DNA of 55,709 nucleotides, taken from a bacterium (lineage in GTDB: Bacteria > Patescibacteriota > Minisyncoccia > UBA6257 > 02-FULL-45-10c). Positions 16,965 through 24,334 of this stretch are shown in pieces (within the stretch, counting starts at the first letter, position 1; every line of letters starts with the position of its first letter). The DNA lies in assembly GCA_030700025.1 (NCBI GenBank), contig JAUYKI010000007.1:1-55709 (forward strand). Direction: 5' to 3'. The translations under genes and the position numbers were made by a program. Below the pieces are notes generated by a model that ran no database searches, was not told the DNA's origin, and saw only the letters and a program-made list of their open reading frames with translations.

Positions 16965-17648
16965 ATGAGAAAAACAGCTATTTTTGATATTGACGGCACC
17001 ATTTTTCGGTCCAGCCTTTTAATCGAAATTACCGAGGCCTTAATACATAAAGGCATCTTTCCGGCCAGCGCCCGGAAAGTTTACGCCCGCGCTTTTTCCC
17101 GGTGGCTGGATCGGAGGGGGCCATACGAAAATTATATCAACGCGGTAGTGGAAGTTTTTCAAAAAGATCTACAAGGAATGAAAAAAAGCGAATTTATGGC
17201 GGTGTCTAAGAAGGTAGTGGCGCTGCACAAAAACAGGGTTTATCGGTTTACGCGAGATCTGGTTAAAGATTTAAAAAAGAAAAATTATTTTTTGCTGGCC
17301 ATTTCCAATTCTCCTAAAATGATTTTGGATGAATTTTGCCGGAATCTTGGATTTGATAAAGTTTATGGGCGGATTTTTGAAGCGGATAAGCGCGGGCGGT
17401 TTACCGGCGTCACGCTTTATTCGGAACTAGTTTCGGACAAGGCTAAAATTTTAAAACGGGCCGTGGAAAAAGAAAAATTGACTCTGGTAAAATCTATCGG
17501 TGTTGGCGATACGGAAAGCGATATTCCGATGCTGCGGTTAGTGGACCGGCCGATTTGTTTTAATCCGAACGAAAAGCTTTACCGGCACGCTAAACGGGCC
17601 GGCTGGGAAATCAGAGTGGAACGAAAAGACGTTATTTATAGAATTTAA
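16965..17648 (+). CDS. HAD-superfamily phosphatase (SerB-like, subclass IB)
   Basis: 227 aa, cytoplasmic. Motif I is FDIDGT (Asp8 nucleophile, Asp10 acid/base), motif II is the Ser in LAISNSPK near residue 112, the motif III Lys precedes the C-terminal part (SDKAKILKRA), and motif IV is GVGDTESDIPML. An alpha-helical cap lies between motifs I and II. The closest recognisable group is phosphoserine phosphatase-like HAD-IB hydrolases; the exact phosphorylated substrate cannot be told from sequence. Monocistronic, leaderless promoter, strong terminator after it. Confidence 0.87.
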   Translation: MRKTAIFDIDGTIFRSSLLIEITEALIHKGIFPASARKVYARAFSRWLDRRGPYENYINAVVEVFQKDLQGMKKSEFMAVSKKVVALHKNRVYRFTRDLVKDLKKKNYFLLAISNSPKMILDEFCRNLGFDKVYGRIFEADKRGRFTGVTLYSELVSDKAKILKRAVEKEKLTLVKSIGVGDTESDIPMLRLVDRPICFNPNEKLYRHAKRAGWEIRVERKDVIYRI

Positions 17649-17660
17649 ATTAATAAAATA

Positions 17661-17692
17661 AAAACCCCCGCATAGCGGGGATTTTTATTTTT
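17661..17692. terminator. Terminator between HAD gene and 17691 gene
   Basis: CCCCGC-ata-GCGGGG with an A-run before and TTTTTATTTTT after, so it can act in both directions. Confidence 0.88.
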
Positions 17693-17882
17693 AGTACCGA
17701 TCCCGTTTAAAAGACCGTCGTTGCTGGTGGCAATCCCGGCACATCAGCTGATTTAATCTAGCTGGGTCCGGTTCAAAGGGCAATTCCGTAATCGGTTTGC
17801 CGCATTTGGCGCATGCCCAGTTACCCTGGAACATTTGGCGCTTGAAACCACCACCACCTCCTTGTTCATCTCTATAAGCCAT
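17691..17882 (-). CDS. Small zinc-ribbon protein
   Basis: 63 aa. Glycine-rich start (GGGGGFKRQMF), then CAKC and CRDC pairs about 25 residues apart, giving a four-cysteine zinc ribbon, and a basic tail (HQQRRSFKRDRY). It resembles the short zinc-binding families common in CPR genomes (zf-trcl type); it probably binds nucleic acid or ribosomes, but that is inference. The start codon lies in a hairpin described separately. Confidence 0.78.
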   Translation of the reverse strand: MAYRDEQGGGGGFKRQMFQGNWACAKCGKPITELPFEPDPARLNQLMCRDCHQQRRSFKRDRY

Positions 17883-17945
17883 TTTGCTTCTCGTGGTGTT
17901 TTATTAATAATGACCTTTTATACTTTCGAAAATGAGAAGCAAAAT
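17881..17945 (-). promoter_or_regulatory. Inverted repeat masking the start codon of the zinc-ribbon gene
   Basis: On the minus strand ATTTTGCTTCTC (17945 to 17934) and GAGAAGCAAAAT (17892 to 17881) are perfect 12-base complements. The second arm contains the only purine-rich ribosome-binding candidate and the first two bases of the ATG, so the folded leader would hide the start. Confidence 0.55.
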
Positions 17946-17991
17946 AGCGAAAAAATCTATGTTTACTCTCTAAAATCTACTTGTTGTTATA

Positions 17992-18019
17992 AGCATACTC
18001 CCTTTTAGGCATTTGTCAA
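17992..18019 (-). promoter_or_regulatory. Promoter of the zinc-ribbon gene
   Basis: On the minus strand TTGACA (18019-18014), 16-base spacer, TATGCT (17997-17992). The leader to the start codon would be about 100 bases and would include both arms of the start-codon hairpin. Confidence 0.55.
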
Positions 18020-18074
18020 TGGTCTCGGCCGCACCTCTTTGCGGAAGCTGAATTTAAAAAACGGGGCTATTGGG

Positions 18075-18110
18075 TTTAAAAATATAAAACCCCGAAATAA
18101 TTCAGGGTTC
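18075..18110 (-). terminator. Terminator of the DUF3108 gene
   Basis: Read on the minus strand: AACCC-tgaattatttcg-GGGTT followed by TTATATTTTTAA. Confidence 0.7.
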
Positions 18111-18821
18111 CTTTTTAGCTAATTCCAGGTTGATCGAGCCGATAATTTTCACCTTACTTTTGATTTTTACCGGAATGTGGGCATCGTCATCCGTCAGCCA
18201 AATATCAATGTCGCCGTCTTGCCGCCATAATCCTTCAAACTTTAATTTAGGCTTGATATGGATTGTGGAAAATTTTCCAGCCGGAACTTTGATGGTTTCT
18301 TTGCCGAGCACTTCCACTATTAATTCATAATTTTTTTTGTCGGTATGGACCAGCAGGGTCGCGCTTTGTCCGGCGGCGGGTAAATTAAGGGAACGAAAAT
18401 AATAAAAAGCGCCAAGCAGATCGCGGGACCCTAGGGCGACTATCGCTTCCTGATCGCCATAGCGGGCAGTTCCTTTTACTGGATCAAATTCTACCACTTG
18501 GTCTTTTTTATATTTTCCTTCACGGAGATGTTTTTCGTATCGGAACGGCAATAGAGCGCTTTCAGACACTACGCTTTCTATGCGGTCATCCACCGAGAAA
18601 AAGAATAAGATAGTGCTCTGGGCCCTGCCGGACAAGCGGTAACAATTTTGCCCGTTCATAATAATCATTTCTTCCACGCTCAAAGAAGCCTTGCCGGCGC
18701 TGAAAATAAACCAGCTGATGCCGTAATGAAGCTTTTCTCCGACTTTGAAAGCGGGCGTAATAGTTTCGTCGGCGCGGATGAGCTGGGACGCGAGCAAAAT
18801 TAAAGCCGCGATTTTCAGCAT
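18102..18821 (-). CDS. DUF3108 family exported protein
   Basis: 239 aa with a signal peptide (LKIAALILLASQLIRA). The mature part begins ETITPAFKVGEKLHYGISW, the typical opening of DUF3108, and continues with family blocks GRAQS, VDDRIESVV, EFDPVKGTARY, DLLGAFYYFRSL and the conserved LWRQDGDIDIWLTDDDAHIPVKIKSKV end. These are extracytoplasmic beta-rich proteins of unproven function, possibly envelope-associated. An AGGAGG lies about 8 bases before the ATG. Single gene with its own terminator. Confidence 0.85.
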   Translation of the reverse strand: MLKIAALILLASQLIRADETITPAFKVGEKLHYGISWFIFSAGKASLSVEEMIIMNGQNCYRLSGRAQSTILFFFSVDDRIESVVSESALLPFRYEKHLREGKYKKDQVVEFDPVKGTARYGDQEAIVALGSRDLLGAFYYFRSLNLPAAGQSATLLVHTDKKNYELIVEVLGKETIKVPAGKFSTIHIKPKLKFEGLWRQDGDIDIWLTDDDAHIPVKIKSKVKIIGSINLELAKKEP

Positions 18822-18975
18822 AGTAGTTTTCCTCCTGTATATTCCATTGCGTATTTTAAAGCGCTAGTTTTAGGGTAACTCTAAACCCCCCCTTGCGTCA
18901 ATTAGTTTTTTATGTTACTCTGATGGCAGTAATTTACATACGCTCTGTAATCAAGAGTGTCCAAGGAGGAGTTGA

Positions 18976-19152
18976 ATGAGAACTCTGAGCGCTATCCTGT
19001 TCGTGATCGGCTGCCTTTTGTCTGCATGGGGCTTCTGGCAAATCTTGGTGTATCCCGAATTATTTCCTTGGTTGGGCATGATTGGGTTTCTGGTGTTGGC
19101 ATCCGCGCTTTGGACCTTGCTGGAAGCTAATTCACAAAATCCTCCGTCCTAG
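18976..19152 (+). CDS. Small two-helix membrane protein (58 aa)
   Basis: MRTLSAILFVIGCLLSAWGF begins the protein; two hydrophobic segments (about 4-25 and 31-49) are joined by a short turn, YPELFPWLG, and the tail is polar (EANSQNPPS). A strong AAGGAGG lies 7 bases before the ATG and a terminator follows at 19184, which together support a real monocistronic gene despite its size. No family recognised; its context gives no clear function. Confidence 0.7.
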   Translation: MRTLSAILFVIGCLLSAWGFWQILVYPELFPWLGMIGFLVLASALWTLLEANSQNPPS

Positions 19153-19183
19153 GGCCCCGTCGTAAAATTTATGACAGACCCTT

Positions 19184-19212
19184 AACGATCCGCTTGCGGA
19201 TCGTTTTCTTTT
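19184..19212 (+). terminator. Terminator after the 58-aa gene
   Basis: AACGATCCGC-tt-GCGGATCGTT followed by TTCTTTTG. Confidence 0.85.
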
Positions 19213-19216
19213 GTAT

Positions 19217-19240
19217 TAAAATACGGGCAGATCTTTGAAC
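19217..19240 (+). promoter_or_regulatory. Promoter and TTTGAAA box for the aminotransferase operon
   Basis: TAAAAT (19217-19222), 11 bases (containing GGCAG), TTTGAAC (19234). Its layout is shared with other Shine-Dalgarno-class promoters. The long structured leader starts right after it. Confidence 0.55.
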
Positions 19241-19509
19241 GCATTCTCTGTATCAGTATTTCACCAGAACTGATCAGCGCAGTTTGAAGCGAAATCCTAG
19301 ACGCGAGGGTGAGATTGTAGCTTCAGCTACGTCGAACCCGAGCAACAACGGATTTAGCCAAAATGCGCTTACCCCTCCGGGGAATCTTGATTTTGTTCAA
19401 TTTCGGCGTTACTTCTCCTCTCGGTATATTCATACCGCTCGGAGAAAGGCCTTGAAATTGATACAAAATCAATGATTTCAGTTGGTAGAAACACCGATGC
19501 AGAGAGTGC
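19241..19509 (+). ncRNA. Long structured leader of the aminotransferase operon (leader family B, copy 1)
   Basis: This fills the 19153-19524 gap. The outer stem GCATTCTCTG (19241) / CAGAGAGTGC (19500-19509) closes directly before AAGGAGGG. Inside: ATCAGT/ACTGAT; a rod of ATCC/GGAT, GGGT/ACCC and GTAGC-ttca-GCTAC (19294-19353); and a long arm TTGATTTTGT/ACAAAATCAA plus CAATTTC/GAAATTG ending in TTCTCC/GGAGAA and GGTAT-attc-ATACC (19386-19472). The first 20 bases and the last 27 bases match the short leader at 50177-50227. No known riboswitch consensus was recognised. Confidence 0.7.
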
Positions 19510-19524
19510 TTAAGGAGGGTAATA

Positions 19525-20760
19525 ATGAAGAGCTTGCTGGACACTGCCAATCGGCATTTGGCAAAGCACTATGGCTGGCTGAAGGGATTTTTCCCGGTAT
19601 CGGCTAAGGGCTGCTGGATTACCGATGATAAGGGTCGGCGTTATTTGGACATGATTTCCTGTTATTCGGCGATGAATTTTGGCTACGGGCATCCGGTTTT
19701 GATTGCTGCCGCCAAAGAACAGCTGAATACTGGTTTGACTTTGACTACCGGCGGGATTTTGCACTGCGATAAGATTTTGCTGGCGAAAGAGCTGGCGGAA
19801 TTTTGCGGCATGGATGAGGCGATGGTAGTTTCGATGAACACCGGCGCCGAAGCCGTGGAAACCGCGATGAAGCTGGTAAGAAAGTGGGGTTACGCAAAAA
19901 AGAGAGTTCCATTGGATAAGGCGGAAATTATTTTCTGTGAAAATAATTTTCATGGCCGGACAATCGGAATTATCAGCGCGTCTACGATCGGACAGTATCG
20001 GGATATGTTTAAACCGCTTTTGCCCGGAATTAAAGTGATTCCTTTTGGCAGTGCTCGGGCTTTGGCGGAAGCGATTACGCCCAATACGGTAGCGTTGATC
20101 GTGGAACCAATTCAGGGCGAGGGTGGAATTGTGGTTCCGCCATTAGGGTATCTTAAGGATATTCGCGCTATTTGTTTTGCGCGCAATGTTTTGCTGGTAT
20201 TTGATGAAATTCAAACTGGCCTTGGAAGAACTGGAGACCGCTTTGCCTGTGATTTTGAAGAAGTTCGTCCCGATCTTTTCACTTTAGGAAAAGCGCTGGG
20301 CGGAGGCATTGTTCCGATTTCCGCGGTGGTTGGCGTTAAAAAGGTAATGGAAGTTTTCCAGCCTGGCGATCACGGCAGTACTTTCGGGGGCAATCCAGAA
20401 GCGTGCCATATCGCTCGAGCAGTTTTACGGCTGATGAAAAAGACCCGGTTGGAAGAACAATCGCAGGCCTTAGGATTTTATTTTCGGAGTAAACTTGATA
20501 GTTTGGCTCACAAATTGGATTATATTAAAGAAATTCGCGGACGGGGATTGATGATTGGTGTGGAAATTAAAGGAAGCTATCCCACTGGCCATGATTTGTG
20601 CGAAGCGCTCTTTGAAGAAAGAATCATTGCCAAAGAAACCCGGGATAATGTTTTGAGAATTTCTCCGCCATTAGTCATTACCAAGAAAGAAATTGATTGG
20701 GCGATGGTTCGGATCCAAAAAGTATTTTCTAAGTTTTCGGCTAAGGGGCGGGGGCGGTAA
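19525..20760 (+). CDS. rocD: Class III aminotransferase, ornithine aminotransferase-like
   Basis: 411 aa, PLP enzyme. Blocks typical of ornithine-oxo-acid transaminase: YLDMISCYSAMNFGYGHP, LTLTTGG, MNTGAEAVETAMKLVRKWGY, NNFHGRT, EPIQGEGG, VFDEIQTGLGRTG, the PLP lysine in TLGKALGGG (about residue 257), and STFGGNPEACHIA. Ornithine plus 2-oxoglutarate gives glutamate semialdehyde (then proline or glutamate). Acetylornithine or other omega-amino substrates cannot be excluded. AAGGAGGG lies 5 bases before the ATG. The next gene starts 1 base after the stop and encodes a guanidine-group-processing enzyme, which supports an arginine-ornithine route. Confidence 0.85.
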   Translation: MKSLLDTANRHLAKHYGWLKGFFPVSAKGCWITDDKGRRYLDMISCYSAMNFGYGHPVLIAAAKEQLNTGLTLTTGGILHCDKILLAKELAEFCGMDEAMVVSMNTGAEAVETAMKLVRKWGYAKKRVPLDKAEIIFCENNFHGRTIGIISASTIGQYRDMFKPLLPGIKVIPFGSARALAEAITPNTVALIVEPIQGEGGIVVPPLGYLKDIRAICFARNVLLVFDEIQTGLGRTGDRFACDFEEVRPDLFTLGKALGGGIVPISAVVGVKKVMEVFQPGDHGSTFGGNPEACHIARAVLRLMKKTRLEEQSQALGFYFRSKLDSLAHKLDYIKEIRGRGLMIGVEIKGSYPTGHDLCEALFEERIIAKETRDNVLRISPPLVITKKEIDWAMVRIQKVFSKFSAKGRGR

Positions 20761-20761
20761 G

Positions 20762-21610
20762 ATGCGAGTTTTAATGTGCCCGCCGCAATACTTTGATGTT
20801 CCGATTGAAGATAAGGCAAGAAATCCATGGATGAGTGTCCGGCAAAAGCCGGATCCGGCCGTTGCTTTCCAGCAGTGGCAGAAATTATTGGATTTCTACG
20901 CGTTTCATAAGCTGGGAATGTGGTTCTTGCGGGCGCAGGAAGGATTATTTGACCAGGTTTTTACGGCAAATATCGCCTGGCACAAGGGCAATAGGGCAGT
21001 GATCGCAAGGCTAGCTCCGGAATGGCGCCGGCCTGAAGAAAAAATTGTCCGCGACTGGTTTGTCCGGGAAAAATACCAAGTGTTAGATTTGCCGGAAGAT
21101 ATTTTCTTTGAAGGGCAGGGAGACGTTTTAAGCATTGGCGATTCCGGATATCTTTTCTGTTACGGCATCCGGAATAATCTGGAAGCTATGGAATTCTTGG
21201 AAAGAAACCTGAATCTTGGAGGAAAGTTTATTCCGCTAAAACTGGTTAATCCGCAGTTCTACCATGGCGACGTATGTATCCGATATTCTCGGCATCGCAA
21301 TGCTCTGCTGTATAATCCGCTGGCATTTGATTCGGAAAGTTTACGGAGAATTGAACAATTACCCTTAAAGAAAATGGCAGCGCCAAAGGAAATGTGGGTT
21401 CAGGAAACCCCGAAAGGCAGAAACTTTCCTTTGAACGGCTGTTATGTTGATAGGATTGAAACTTTTCCTTGGGACTTGAGCCTTGGGCCCTTCCCGGCGA
21501 AAGTTAGAACTTGGATTCAAGAGGATGGCGGCGAGATTTGGATAAGCAATTATGACCAGTTCGGACTTTCCGGCGCCGGTCACCGCTGCTGCAGCTATTT
21601 TCTTGATTAA
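20762..21610 (+). CDS. Guanidino-modifying enzyme family hydrolase (amidinotransferase/DDAH/arginine dihydrolase-like)
   Basis: 282 aa from ATG 20762, immediately after the aminotransferase stop; an earlier in-frame start would overlap that gene. The opening MCPPQYFDV, the VFTANIAW loop, RLAPEWRRPEE, the FEGQGDVL acid motif, the FYHGDVCI His-Asp pair and a C-terminal GAGHRCCSYFL cysteine reproduce the His/Glu/Asp/Cys layout of the beta/alpha propeller family that includes DDAH, arginine deiminase and cyanobacterial arginine dihydrolase. Coupling to an ornithine aminotransferase suggests arginine (or a methylated or acylated form) is converted to ornithine or citrulline for the partner enzyme. 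Substrate is inferred. Confidence 0.78.
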   Translation: MRVLMCPPQYFDVPIEDKARNPWMSVRQKPDPAVAFQQWQKLLDFYAFHKLGMWFLRAQEGLFDQVFTANIAWHKGNRAVIARLAPEWRRPEEKIVRDWFVREKYQVLDLPEDIFFEGQGDVLSIGDSGYLFCYGIRNNLEAMEFLERNLNLGGKFIPLKLVNPQFYHGDVCIRYSRHRNALLYNPLAFDSESLRRIEQLPLKKMAAPKEMWVQETPKGRNFPLNGCYVDRIETFPWDLSLGPFPAKVRTWIQEDGGEIWISNYDQFGLSGAGHRCCSYFLD

Positions 21611-21628
21611 TTGATTTAAGCCCCCGAT

Positions 21629-21715
21629 CCCTCACTTTTGAAAGAGTTAACTCCCGCCTTGCGGGAGTTTTTGTTTAGCCCGCTCTTTCAAGAGTGAGGG
21701 AGGCTTTTTATTTTT
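21629..21715 (+). terminator. Nested double hairpin terminator
   Basis: Outer arms CCCTCACTTTTGAAAGAG (21629) and CTCTTTCAAGAGTGAGGG (21683) pair with one mismatch and are followed by CTTTTTATTTTT. The loop contains a complete terminator, AACTCCCGC-ctt-GCGGGAGTTTTTG (21649-21673). The outer arm sequence recurs at 29257 and 55542. Confidence 0.75.
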
Positions 21716-21742
21716 ATAATAAAAAGATTATCATTATATATA

Positions 21743-22492
21743 ATGAAGAAGAATACTTCCTGGGGAAAAGAAAGCGTTTGGGGCAGTTATCAAAAAGAAG
21801 TTATTTTGCCGAATTTATTACGGCTTTTAAAGTTGAAGAAAAATGAGGTTATCTTGGACTTAGCTTGCGGAGCCGGGTTTTTTGTAAAAGAATTTTCCAA
21901 AACCGGAGCTAGGGCCATCGGGGCGGATATTTCCAGGGCGCTGATTAGCGCCGCCAAAAATAATTCTTCAGCGGATTTTTATGTATCACCCGCTGACGAT
22001 CTGCGGTTTTTGAAAGATAAAAGCGTTGATAAAATTACTTTAATTTTCGCAATTCAAAATATTGAAAATGTGGCCGGATCCTTGAAAGAAGCCAATCGGG
22101 TTTTGAAACCGCAGGGAAAGTTATTTATTGTCATGAATCATCCGGCCTTCCGTATTCCGCAGGAATCCAGCTGGGGATGGGATAGTGAGGCGGGAGTCCA
22201 GTACCGGCGCATTGACCGGTATCTTTCGGAATCTAAGGCCAAAATTGAGATGCATCCTTCGGCCACCCGCTTGGAATCGAACCCCGGGCCAGCGGGATAT
22301 ACGATTTCCTTCCATCGCCCGCTCCAATTCTATTTTAAAGCCCTAGAAAAGAACGGTTTTTCAGTCATCCGCCTGGAAGAATGGGTTTCCAATAAAACCA
22401 GCGGGCCGGGATTAAGAGCGGCGGCCGAAAATCGCAGCCGAAGCGAGATCCCTTTGTTTCTTTTTTTGGAGACGGGCAAATTTCCCCAATAA
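21743..22492 (+). CDS. Class I SAM-dependent methyltransferase
   Basis: 249 aa. SAM motif I is VILDLACGAGFF (residues about 33-44), the acidic residue ending strand 2 is in AIGADIS, motif IV-like LIFAIQNIENV and the post-motif region EANRVLKPQGKLFIVMNHP are those of the methyltransferase-11/UbiE group. The target is unknown. Probably leaderless (TATCAT 8 bases before ATG). RsmE follows 24 bases after the stop with its own -10 box. Confidence 0.85.
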   Translation: MKKNTSWGKESVWGSYQKEVILPNLLRLLKLKKNEVILDLACGAGFFVKEFSKTGARAIGADISRALISAAKNNSSADFYVSPADDLRFLKDKSVDKITLIFAIQNIENVAGSLKEANRVLKPQGKLFIVMNHPAFRIPQESSWGWDSEAGVQYRRIDRYLSESKAKIEMHPSATRLESNPGPAGYTISFHRPLQFYFKALEKNGFSVIRLEEWVSNKTSGPGLRAAAENRSRSEIPLFLFLETGKFPQ

Positions 22493-22504
22493 AATTAGGC
22501 AGTA

Positions 22505-22516
22505 TATCATTAAGAT
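22505..22516 (+). promoter_or_regulatory. -10 of leaderless rsmE promoter
   Basis: TATCAT (22505-22510) ends 6 bases before the ATG at 22517. Confidence 0.5.
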
Positions 22517-23218
22517 ATGAAGTTACACCGGTTTATAGGTGAATTTGATTTTTCCAAGCGTCGCCAGGTTATCTGCGACCGCGAATTAGTTAATCAGATA
22601 AAGAATGTTTTCCGCCTGAAAGAAGGGAATGAAATTCTGCTGGGAGACGGGAAAATGAACGAAGCGCTGGCCAAGATCGTTGCTTTACAGAAAGATTTGC
22701 TGGAAGCGGAAATTACTAAAATTACGCCCAATGAACGCGAGCTGGAAACTCACGGGATTTTATACTGCTCGGTGCTTAAAGAAAATAATTTTGAACTGGT
22801 GGTTCAGAAAGCCACAGAAATTGGCGTAAAAGAAATTGTCCCGGTGCTGGCTAAAAATACCGTAAAATTGAATTTAAATTTGGAGCAATTGGAAAAAATT
22901 ATTAAAGAAGCGGCTGAGCAATCCGGACGGGGAGTTTTGCCGGTTCTTCATAAGCCGATTAGTTTTTCCGAGGCCCTAAAACATTCCGAGGGCAACGATT
23001 TGAATTTGTTTTTCCGGCCGTCCGGCATGCCTTTGCGCGAAGTTAAAAGAACTGTTCCGCGCTTGGGAATTTTTATCGGGCCGGAGGGGGGCTGGATAGA
23101 TGAGGAAACCGAAGCCGCGGCCAAAGAAAGGGATAATTTTGTCATGGTCAGTTTGGGTAATTTAATTCTTCGCGCGGAAACAGCGGCAATTGCCGCCGCT
23201 TATTCGTGCCTCAACTAA
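22517..23218 (+). CDS. rsmE: 16S rRNA (uracil-1498-N3)-methyltransferase
   Basis: 233 aa. SPOUT-fold enzyme with the RsmE blocks: ILYCSVLKENNFELVVQKATEIGVKEIVPV, the deep-knot SAM-binding loop IFIGPEGGWIDEETEAA, and SLGNLILRAETAAIAA at the C-terminus. N-terminal PUA-like RNA-binding domain (about 1-70). It methylates U1498 in the decoding centre of the 30S subunit. Length is normal for the family. Confidence 0.94.
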   Translation: MKLHRFIGEFDFSKRRQVICDRELVNQIKNVFRLKEGNEILLGDGKMNEALAKIVALQKDLLEAEITKITPNERELETHGILYCSVLKENNFELVVQKATEIGVKEIVPVLAKNTVKLNLNLEQLEKIIKEAAEQSGRGVLPVLHKPISFSEALKHSEGNDLNLFFRPSGMPLREVKRTVPRLGIFIGPEGGWIDEETEAAAKERDNFVMVSLGNLILRAETAAIAAAYSCLN

Positions 23219-23231
23219 TTTTTTGGTATTT

Positions 23232-23702
23232 ATGATTTTTAAAAAAATTACATCAGCTTTTAGCCGATTAGATAGCTTTTTAATATTTTGGATGCGGCAA
23301 TGGGGCGTTGTATTGCTGCGCGTTGCCCTCGGAATAGTGTTTTTATGGTTTGGAGCTTTAAAAATTTTTCAGCTTAGTCCGGTAGCGGACTTAATTGGCG
23401 CTGCTTATCCTTTTTTGCCGGAGCCGGATTTCTTAGTTTTCTTGGGCGTTTGGGAAGCGGCTATCGGCCTTGGTTTGATATTTAAATTAAATTTGCGATT
23501 CGCGCTGGCTCTTTTATGGCTGCAAATGGCCGGAACAATCGCGGCGCTTTGGCTGGCCCCGGATTTATTTTTTCAGAATGGCAACGTCTTTTTATTGACT
23601 ACGGATGGAGAATTTATAATTAAGAATTTAGTTCTCATCGCCTCGGGATTAGTTATCGGAGGGTCGGAAGTTAAAAATCATCCAGAAACTGAGAATAAAT
23701 AA
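23232..23702 (+). CDS. DoxX/YkgB-like four-helix membrane protein
   Basis: 156 aa from ATG 23232; the in-frame ATG at 23190 would overlap rsmE by 29 bases. It has four hydrophobic helices, with family-like LLRVALGIVFLWFGALKIFQLSPVADLI, LGVWEAAIGLGLIF, LALLWLQMAGTIAALWL and IKNLVLIASGLVI. The pattern matches the DoxX/DUF417 (YkgB) superfamily of small inner-membrane proteins linked to redox stress. No cysteines or haem ligands are evident. Confidence 0.75.
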   Translation: MIFKKITSAFSRLDSFLIFWMRQWGVVLLRVALGIVFLWFGALKIFQLSPVADLIGAAYPFLPEPDFLVFLGVWEAAIGLGLIFKLNLRFALALLWLQMAGTIAALWLAPDLFFQNGNVFLLTTDGEFIIKNLVLIASGLVIGGSEVKNHPETENK

Positions 23703-23726
23703 AAACCTCCGCTTAGCGGAAGTTTA
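23703..23726. terminator. Bidirectional terminator
   Basis: AACCTCCGC-tta-GCGGAAGTT with a flanking A-run on the left; it serves the convergent DoxX-like and L,D-transpeptidase genes. Confidence 0.75.
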
Positions 23727-24266
23727 GGGCTGGATAACAATTTTTGCCCCGACTTTTATCAGGGGAAAGAGCTCCAGCATGTCGGGAATTCTCATTCGGA
23801 CACAGCCGCGGGAAATTTCTTGATCAACGGTGGTTTCGTCGGAGGTGGAATGGATATAAAATTGATATGGATTATATCCGGGTATAATGATACCCAATCC
23901 CCGAATTTTGGAATAAGGAACTTTGATTACCCGCGCGCCGGAACTGGTTTTAACCGTTACCCATTTGATCATTTTGCCCTTATTCGGACCTTTAACGTAT
24001 CGAAATACCATTCTTCCTTTAGAGCGGATAAAACCTTCGCCAAGCGGGGTCGGAGTTTTCGGCTTGCCAACGCCTACCCGGTATTTTTTAACTAGCATGC
24101 CGTATTCAACAAAATAAAGCCTCCTTTTGCTGATATCAACTACGATTTTTTGATGCCTCGCTTCCTTAATTTGCGCTTTAGTAGGCATAGCGGATAGCGT
24201 GGACGATAGGGCGGGCTGATTGGTTAGAGTCGCGGACGCCACGAACAGGCTCAGTAAATACGACAT
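23724..24266 (-). CDS. L,D-transpeptidase (YkuD family)
   Basis: 180 aa with a signal peptide at about 1-20. YkuD catalytic domain: VVDISKRRLYFVEYG at the start, PTPLGEGFI, and the signature IHSTSDE...ISRGCVRM with catalytic Cys (about residue 154) and its His (about 137). These enzymes cross-link peptidoglycan stem peptides through 3-3 bonds or attach proteins to the wall, acting outside the membrane. AAGGAGG 7 bases before ATG. Its promoter TATAAT overlaps the divergent promoter of the GT39 gene. Confidence 0.9.
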   Translation of the reverse strand: MSYLLSLFVASATLTNQPALSSTLSAMPTKAQIKEARHQKIVVDISKRRLYFVEYGMLVKKYRVGVGKPKTPTPLGEGFIRSKGRMVFRYVKGPNKGKMIKWVTVKTSSGARVIKVPYSKIRGLGIIIPGYNPYQFYIHSTSDETTVDQEISRGCVRMRIPDMLELFPLIKVGAKIVIQP

Positions 24267-24312
24267 AGGCGGCCTCCTTGGCGCTGGGCTGTTTTTAAAA
24301 ATGCTGTTTTAA

Positions 24313-24320
24313 ATTATACT
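24313..24320. promoter_or_regulatory. Overlapping divergent -10 boxes
   Basis: The minus-strand TATAAT (24318-24313) for the L,D-transpeptidase and the plus-strand TATACT (24315-24320) for the GT39 gene share four base pairs, so RNA polymerase could serve only one direction at a time. Confidence 0.5.
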
Positions 24321-24334
24321 AAATTTATTCTCTA

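Noticed and set aside
19241-19509. Known riboswitch (lysine, T-box, THF, glycine)
   Set aside because: None of the conserved cores I know for these classes could be found; T-box would need an AGGGUGGNACCGCG-like box, which is absent.
20693-20761. Longer start for the guanidino enzyme
   Set aside because: It would overlap the aminotransferase by 68 bases in another frame; family homology starts at 20762.
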